NCBI RefSeq assembly: GCF_000981035.1
Contig: NZ_LAYJ01000133.1
Coordinates: forward strand, 94 to 64,093
Direction: 5' to 3'
From: Christensenella hongkongensis
GTDB lineage: Bacteria > Bacillota > Clostridia > Christensenellales > Christensenellaceae
DNA length: 64,000 bases
Shown here: piece after piece, positions 59,174 to 64,000 of the stretch
Position numbering within the stretch: the stretch's first letter is position 1
How the letters are laid out: each line of letters opens with the position of its first letter
Notes under the pieces: generated by a model
What the model was told of the DNA's origin: nothing
The model's input: only the letters and a program-made list of their open reading frames with translations
The model's database searches: none
Program-made: the position numbers and the translations under genes

Positions 59174-60289
59174 ATGAAGAAAATGACCAAAATGCTCTGC
59201 GTAGTAATCGCAATTATGCTGTGTGTATCCGTATTCGCAGCGTGCTCCGCCCAGCCGGCGGCATCAGAATCGCCTTCACAGGCAGCTTCTGAATCTCCGT
59301 CAGCGGAAGCATCAGCATCGGCTGAAGCATCCCAGGCATCGAGCGGCGGCAACGACATCAATCCGGCTGAATATCCGGTAGCGATTGCGATGGATTCCAA
59401 GAACCATCCTGTTCACAGAATGGTACAGCTTGGATTTTTGAAAGCTGCAAAAGAGCTGGGCTACACTGACGCACAGGTTATCGGTACGGAGGGCGCGGAT
59501 GCGAACGAAGTATATACGGCCTGCGATACCTTCGCTGCCCAGGGCGGCAAGGGCCTGATGCTGTGGCGTGGTGACGACACCTGTTTCCCTACGCTCAAAA
59601 AGATGAAGGCTGCTGGCGTTAAGGTTGGCATAGCTCACTTCAAGTTTGTGCAGGATGACGGAACATTACCAGATGGCCTTGATTTTAACATGGCTTGCGA
59701 TCCCGCGAAATACGGCGCTGATGTGGCGGATTTCATGGCGGAAAGACTGGAAGGAAAGACGGGAAAAATTGCTGTAACACAGAACACAAAGAACGCGACG
59801 GAAAATGCTGCTGCAGAAGCATTCACAGCACGCATGAAGGAACTGAACCTGGATGGGATCACGGTTCTCGACGCTGAGCTCGAGGGCTCTGACGCAACGC
59901 AGGCTGCAAATGTAAACGCGGCGATCATCCAGAAGAATCCCGACCTCGTAGGCGCGTTCTCCACAACGGGCGGCGGTGCTGCTTCCTGGTCCACAGCGGC
60001 CCAGAAAGCTGGAAAATCCGACGACGACCTGGTGTTGGTTGCAATGGACATCACAGAAGAGAACCTTGGCTACCTCAACGACGGCAAAATCGACGGAATC
60101 GTATATCAGCCGCTCTATGAAGAAGCTTTCCAGACGATGGAAAACCTCGACAAGCTGTTCCGCGGTGAAGAAGTACCTGTATGGACAGACCTTGAAGCTC
60201 CAATCGTGTATGTTGGCGGTAGTGGTGCATCCGATCCGGCAACCTATCAGAGCTATATCGACGAAGTAAAAACATGGTTTGAACAGTAA
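59174..60289 (+). CDS. Sugar ABC transporter substrate-binding lipoprotein, copy 2
   Basis: A 371-residue receptor, tandem paralogue of the preceding gene. MKKMTKMLCVVIAIMLCVSVFAAC signal, a shorter Ala/Ser/Glu linker (about three residues fewer), and a PBP fold opening NPAEYPVAIAMDSKNHPVHRMVQLG. The C-terminus EVKTWFEQ is identical. The substitutions listed under copy 1 suggest a related but different ligand. TAGGAGGGAATTT precedes the ATG. Together both receptors probably feed the ATPase-permease complex downstream. Confidence 0.9.
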   Translation: MKKMTKMLCVVIAIMLCVSVFAACSAQPAASESPSQAASESPSAEASASAEASQASSGGNDINPAEYPVAIAMDSKNHPVHRMVQLGFLKAAKELGYTDAQVIGTEGADANEVYTACDTFAAQGGKGLMLWRGDDTCFPTLKKMKAAGVKVGIAHFKFVQDDGTLPDGLDFNMACDPAKYGADVADFMAERLEGKTGKIAVTQNTKNATENAAAEAFTARMKELNLDGITVLDAELEGSDATQAANVNAAIIQKNPDLVGAFSTTGGGAASWSTAAQKAGKSDDDLVLVAMDITEENLGYLNDGKIDGIVYQPLYEEAFQTMENLDKLFRGEEVPVWTDLEAPIVYVGGSGASDPATYQSYIDEVKTWFEQ

Positions 60290-60444
60290 TACGGCCGCGA
60301 ACGGGAAAAAGAGGAAAATAAACGCTTATGGCAATTTGTCAAAAGACCAGTTACAAACTTTTGATATAAATTGCAGATGCAAGCGATTTATCGTAAGTAT
60401 TGCATAAACTGCATTCAGTAAAATCGCTGCAGGATCAAAAAAGA

Positions 60445-60526
60445 GGGGGGACGGCATGTCCCCCCAAAAATAAAAGATATACCAGGGGATACCGCTTCCC
60501 GCCGCAGGGAGGGTGCGGCAGGAAGC
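60445..60526 (+). other. Two stem-loops after binding-protein copy 2
   Basis: GGGGGGAC (60445-60452) / GTCCCCCC (60458-60465) is followed by AAAAATAAAAG, the same arrangement as after copy 1. A second, GCTTCC-GCCGCA (60494-60506, one mismatch) with TGCGGC-GGAAGC (60514-60526), follows. Neither has a T-tract. The 320-bp gap between receptor and ATPase genes holds nothing else recognisable. Confidence 0.65.
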
Positions 60527-60609
60527 AAAATCAGAAATCATTATACATAGTAACCCTGCATTGTCGAGCAAGTTTTTGTGGCTTTATGAGTAACTATAAG
60601 GAAGTGAGA

Positions 60610-62151
60610 ATGATCATGGGAGAATACATACTCGAAGCGATTAATATAACCAAAAAATTTCCGGGCGTAATCGCAAACGATAATGTGTGTTTAAATACAA
60701 AAAAAGGTGAAATTCTTGGACTGATCGGTGAGAACGGTGCGGGAAAATCAACCATTTTAAAAATATTAAACGGCATTTACCCAAGCGGTAGCTACACGGG
60801 CACGCTTAAGATAAACGGCGAAGTGGTGGAGCCGAAAAGCCCGCAGGACGCGATTGACTTGGGAATCGGTTTTGTACCGCAGGAAATCAATGTGCTCAAT
60901 AATTTCAGCGTTGCTGAAAATATCTATATGAGTGATCTTGGGCTTGGGAACAAGAACGCGAAAACGGTTAATTTCAAGGAACTCTTCAACAGGGCAAGCG
61001 AATTACTCAGCAGCAATAAAATTAACCTTGATCCCCGGGCAGATGTAAGAAAACTTTCTATCGGCCAGCAGCAGATGCTGATGATCGCAAGAGCGCTTTC
61101 CAGCCAGCCCAAAATACTGATTCTGGACGAGCCGACCACCTCTCTTTCCGCAGCGGACGTGGAAAGCCTGTTTGAAGTGGTAAGGCACCTGAAAGAAAAG
61201 GGAACGAGCGTTATTTTCGTAACGCACAAGCTTGCGGAAATTCTGGAGCTTACAGACCGCGTCACAATCCTGCGCGACGGCAAGAATATCAGCAGCTTTG
61301 AAAAGGCGGAATACCAGACCGAAAAAATTATCGCGGATATGATCGGACGTAAAATGGACAACATGTATCCGGCAAGAAACGCAAAGATAGGGGATGTCGT
61401 GCTGGAGGTAAACGGCCTTACAGTGCCACATCCGCATATTTTGGGCAGGAACCTCATTGAAGACATATCCTTTAAAGTCCGTGCGGGCCAGGTTGTCGGC
61501 CTTGCAGGACTTGTCGGCGCCGGGCGCACAGAAGTTGTTTCCGCAATTTACGGCATGTTCCAGCCGAGCGCCGGTACGATTACGATGAACGGCAAGCCCG
61601 TCAAAATACGCAATACAACGGACGCAGTAAATCAGGGAATTGCCCTTGCAAGCGAGGACCGCAAAAAATACGGCCTCAATTTTGTGTGGGATATCAAAAA
61701 GAATATCGCAGTTTCCAACCTGGACGCAATTTCTACCGCAGGGATATTTATATCCGGGCAAAAGGAAGATAAGCGTTCGCGGCGCTACTTTGACGAAATG
61801 CACATCAAAGCACCGTCGCTGAAAACAAAGGTCGGTACGCTTTCCGGCGGTAACCAGCAGAAGGTCGTAATTGCCCGCTGCCTCAACGCAGAGCCAAAGC
61901 TGATCATTCTGGACGAGCCTACAAAAGGAATCGACGTTGGTTCTAAAAATGAAATCTACCAGCTCATCAACCAGCTTGCCGAAGAGGGCAACGCGGTGTT
62001 GATGATTTCGTCGGAGCTGCCCGAGCTGATGGCTATGAGCGACCACTTCATTGTTATGGCGGAAGGAAGGGTTGTCGGAGAGCTTAAGAAGGGTGAAGCC
62101 ACAGACTCCAGGATTATGGAAATGGCTGTATCGACGTTTAAGGAATTTTAG
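60610..62151 (+). CDS. Sugar ABC transporter ATPase (duplicated, RbsA/LsrA type)
   Basis: A 513-residue two-domain ATPase. First half: Walker A GENGAGKST, LSIGQQQMLMIARAL, ILILDEPTTSL. Second half: altered P-loop GLVGAGRTEVVS, LSGGNQQKVVIARCL and LIILDEPTKGIDVG. The start at 60610 is 5-6 bases from AAGGAAG; an ATG at 60616 is also possible. Of three RbsA-type ATPases in the window this is the only one followed by two permeases, as in Lsr and rhamnose systems. Confidence 0.92.
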   Translation: MIMGEYILEAINITKKFPGVIANDNVCLNTKKGEILGLIGENGAGKSTILKILNGIYPSGSYTGTLKINGEVVEPKSPQDAIDLGIGFVPQEINVLNNFSVAENIYMSDLGLGNKNAKTVNFKELFNRASELLSSNKINLDPRADVRKLSIGQQQMLMIARALSSQPKILILDEPTTSLSAADVESLFEVVRHLKEKGTSVIFVTHKLAEILELTDRVTILRDGKNISSFEKAEYQTEKIIADMIGRKMDNMYPARNAKIGDVVLEVNGLTVPHPHILGRNLIEDISFKVRAGQVVGLAGLVGAGRTEVVSAIYGMFQPSAGTITMNGKPVKIRNTTDAVNQGIALASEDRKKYGLNFVWDIKKNIAVSNLDAISTAGIFISGQKEDKRSRRYFDEMHIKAPSLKTKVGTLSGGNQQKVVIARCLNAEPKLIILDEPTKGIDVGSKNEIYQLINQLAEEGNAVLMISSELPELMAMSDHFIVMAEGRVVGELKKGEATDSRIMEMAVSTFKEF

Positions 62152-62171
62152 CTCAGGTAAGGAGTCATACT

Positions 62172-63161
62172 ATGGAAAAAGGATTAAATACCCGCAAATC
62201 GGGAAAAGCGTCAAAAATATTTTTAAGCCCGGCGTTTAGCATTGCGATACCGATTATCATTATTTGTATTGTAACCGGTATTTCTAAACCAAGCTTTGCA
62301 TCGCTGGGAAATGTTCAGGCAATACTCACCACCTGTATCTTCATCGGTACGGCGGCCCTTGGGCAAAGCGTCGTCATGATGAGCGGTGAAATCGACCTTT
62401 CCGTCGGTTGCGCCGCGGGCTTCAATGGCATTATGTTTGGTGCTGCGGCAGTCTGGTGGGGCTTGAATCCGTTCTTATGCGTTCTGATCGGCCTTGCAGC
62501 CGGCGCGTTCGTCGGGTTCATCAATGGACTTTTGGTTGCAAAGCTTGGCATGGTGAACTTTATCGCAACGCTCGCAACCATGTTTATTACGCAGGGCGTC
62601 GGACTGACGATCTCGCAGGGAACGCCTATCGGTCCGCTGCCGGATTTCTGGATCGACGTTGCGATTGCAAAACCGCTTGGGCTTTCCATTATGTTCTTCA
62701 TCTTTATCGCAATCTATATTGGCTTGTTCATATTGATGCGTTGCACGAAAACAGGAACAAAAATACTCGCCGTGGGCGGTAATAAAAACGCGGCCCTGAT
62801 GGCGGGCATCAACGTCACAAAAGTAAAATGGGGCGTGTATATCCTTTCAGGCGTACTTGCAGCGGTATCCGGTATTTTCTCGGCGATCACAATGAGCGCG
62901 GCTTCGGCTGAGACCGGCATCGGAATGGAATTCAGGACGATTACGGCATGCGCGATCGGCGGAATCAGCTTTGCAGGCGGCAAAGGATCGATGGTCGGCC
63001 TTCTGATCGGTATTTTATTTATCAATGTGCTCAACAATGCGCTTCAGGCTCTTGCCGTTGAGTCGAATGTCCAGATGGTTATTATCGGTATCATTCTGAT
63101 CGCAGCGGTGCTTGTTGAAATCGTACGCGACAAAATGGAAGCAAAAAGTGTTGCGGAATAA
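62172..63161 (+). CDS. Sugar ABC transporter permease 1
   Basis: A 329-residue membrane protein of the RbsC family, with ALGQSVVMMSGEIDLSVGCAAGFNG and FRTITACAIGGISFAGGKGSMVG and about eight to ten hydrophobic segments. GGTAAGGAGTC precedes the ATG. It is 20 bases after the ATPase and 27 bases before a second permease, suggesting a heteromeric channel. Confidence 0.9.
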   Translation: MEKGLNTRKSGKASKIFLSPAFSIAIPIIIICIVTGISKPSFASLGNVQAILTTCIFIGTAALGQSVVMMSGEIDLSVGCAAGFNGIMFGAAAVWWGLNPFLCVLIGLAAGAFVGFINGLLVAKLGMVNFIATLATMFITQGVGLTISQGTPIGPLPDFWIDVAIAKPLGLSIMFFIFIAIYIGLFILMRCTKTGTKILAVGGNKNAALMAGINVTKVKWGVYILSGVLAAVSGIFSAITMSAASAETGIGMEFRTITACAIGGISFAGGKGSMVGLLIGILFINVLNNALQALAVESNVQMVIIGIILIAAVLVEIVRDKMEAKSVAE

Positions 63162-63188
63162 GCGCTACTGGGGATAGGAGTGAATGAT

Positions 63189-64000
63189 ATGGAAAAACAA
63201 TTAACAATCAAGAAAGAATCACTGTGGTCAAGAATCGTTCACACGGACGAGTTCGGCGTTGTAATTCCGCTGGTGGCCCTGATTATTATAACAGGAATTA
63301 TCAATCCGGATTTTATGACGGTGAGCAATTTCACCACAATACTGAAAAACGCACCGTTCCAGGGGATTTGCGCGCTGGGTATTATGTTCGTGCTGATCAC
63401 CGGAAAGGTGGATATCTCGGTTGGACGTGTCGCGGGCTTTGCGGGAATGATTTTCCCCTTCTGCATGATGCGCCTTGGGATGCACTGGGCTCCGGCTCTG
63501 ATTATCGCTCTTGCGGTAGGCGCGGGCTTCGGGCTTCTGAACGGACTTTTGATCGTAAAGGTCGGCATGCCGGACTTCGTTGCGACGATCGGTACGCTCT
63601 ACATTGCCGGGGGGCTTCGTTTCCTGCTTACGGCGGGGTATCCGCTGACAGACCTGCCTTATGACCTTGGCGCGTGGGGAGACCAGGTGGTGCTTGGCGT
63701 CTCATGGCCATTCTGGATTATGATAGGACTCTTTATAGTAGCGGCCTTTGTGTTGAAAAAGACGCTTTGGGGCCGGCACCTGCTGGCAACGGGCGACAGC
63801 CAGGAGGTTGCGGCGCTGGCAGGTATCAAGACGGTAAAGGTACGCATGACGGCGCATGTTATTTGTAGCGTGCTCGCAGCGGTTGCAGGCGTTTTGCTTA
63901 CGATCGACGCGAACAACGGGCTACCGCAAAGTGGCGATGGCTGGGAATTCCGTGCGATTGCGGCATGTGCGGTTGGCGGCGTCAGCCTTGCCGGCGGCAA
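63189..64000 (+). CDS. Sugar ABC transporter permease 2 (3' end outside window)
   Basis: The frame is open from the ATG at 63189 (8 bases from AGGAG) to the end of the window, giving about 270 residues of an RbsC-family permease. LGIMFVLITGKVDISVGRVAGFAGM and the ending RAIAACAVGGVSLAGG are the same two signatures as in permease 1. The start MEKQLTIKKESLWSRIVHTDEFG is soluble and precedes the first helix. The two permeases share the fold but differ widely, so a heterodimer is likely. Confidence 0.93.
   Translation, partial: MEKQLTIKKESLWSRIVHTDEFGVVIPLVALIIITGIINPDFMTVSNFTTILKNAPFQGICALGIMFVLITGKVDISVGRVAGFAGMIFPFCMMRLGMHWAPALIIALAVGAGFGLLNGLLIVKVGMPDFVATIGTLYIAGGLRFLLTAGYPLTDLPYDLGAWGDQVVLGVSWPFWIMIGLFIVAAFVLKKTLWGRHLLATGDSQEVAALAGIKTVKVRMTAHVICSVLAAVAGVLLTIDANNGLPQSGDGWEFRAIAACAVGGVSLAGG

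Noticed and set aside
57820-60289. Duplicate receptors as an assembly error
   Set aside because: The copies differ at about one sixth of residues, have different linkers and different downstream hairpins.
1-64000. tRNA or rRNA genes, CRISPR array, transposon, prophage
   Set aside because: No cloverleaf, regular direct-repeat array, transposase, integrase or terminal inverted repeats were recognised on reading; a covariance or profile search would be needed to exclude weak cases.

Overview
The window looks like chromosomal DNA of an anaerobic, low-to-mid-GC Firmicute of the class Clostridia; a Christensenellales-type gut bacterium is a guess from gene style, not a demonstrated placement. Reasons: the order secY-adk-map-(L14e-like)-infA-rpmJ-rpsM-rpsK-rpsD-rpoA-rplQ-ecfA1-ecfA2-ecfT-truA-...-rplM-rpsI is the Firmicutes spc/alpha layout. 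There are also many RbsABC-type sugar transporters, a glycyl radical enzyme with its activase, YesM/YesN-type two-component genes, lipoprotein-type binding proteins and strong AGGAGG ribosome binding sites. No tRNA, rRNA, CRISPR array, transposase or phage gene was seen.

Region 1 (1-12421) is housekeeping: the 3' part of secY, adk, map, translation genes, rpoA, the energising module of an ECF vitamin transporter, truA, then rplM-rpsI behind their own promoter and a structured leader. A GNAT, a flavodoxin and a self-regulated marR sit between truA and rplM, which are often closely linked in Firmicutes.

Region 2 (12462-26899) is a sugar regulon around a LacI regulator. A divergent promoter pair serves a Gfo/Idh/MocA dehydrogenase and a ROK kinase-glycyl radical enzyme-activase set. 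Downstream of lacI lies a complete D-allose type operon (isomerase alsI/rpiB, binding protein, ATPase, permease, alsE, alsK), followed by a free-sugar D-allulose 3-epimerase and a glutamine-amidotransferase-like protein. Four near-identical operators (about 13483, 13715, 19102, 19288) tie both halves together; one lies inside the ROK coding sequence.

Region 3 (26911-29846) holds yjbQ, an archaeal-type triosephosphate isomerase, a SIS-domain sugar-phosphate isomerase and a DeoR regulator with candidate operators. Region 4 (29976-45632) holds a YesN/YesM-type system, two small paired proteins, and a ten-gene-scale catabolic cluster: an RbsABC-type importer, two L-fucose-isomerase-like proteins, a NagB-like protein with altered active-site residues, nagA, an FGGY kinase and a creatininase-family amidohydrolase. 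Together they suggest an undescribed route for an (acetylated) amino sugar or related compound.

Region 5 (45633-54792) is mixed: a flavodoxin and tautomerase pair behind a MerR-type promoter with a 19-bp spacer, a FUSC-type membrane protein, a YcxB-like protein, trxB, glmM, glmS (no glmS ribozyme), lepB, hsp20 and a DUF2461 protein. Region 6 (55216-64000) has a ribokinase, a lipoprotein, a LacI-type operator pair (GTAACCGGTTAC), a cupin, two tandemly duplicated sugar-binding proteins, an ATPase and two permeases; the second permease runs off the window. All four binding-protein genes are followed by a strong stem-loop without a T-tract, fitting differential mRNA stability.
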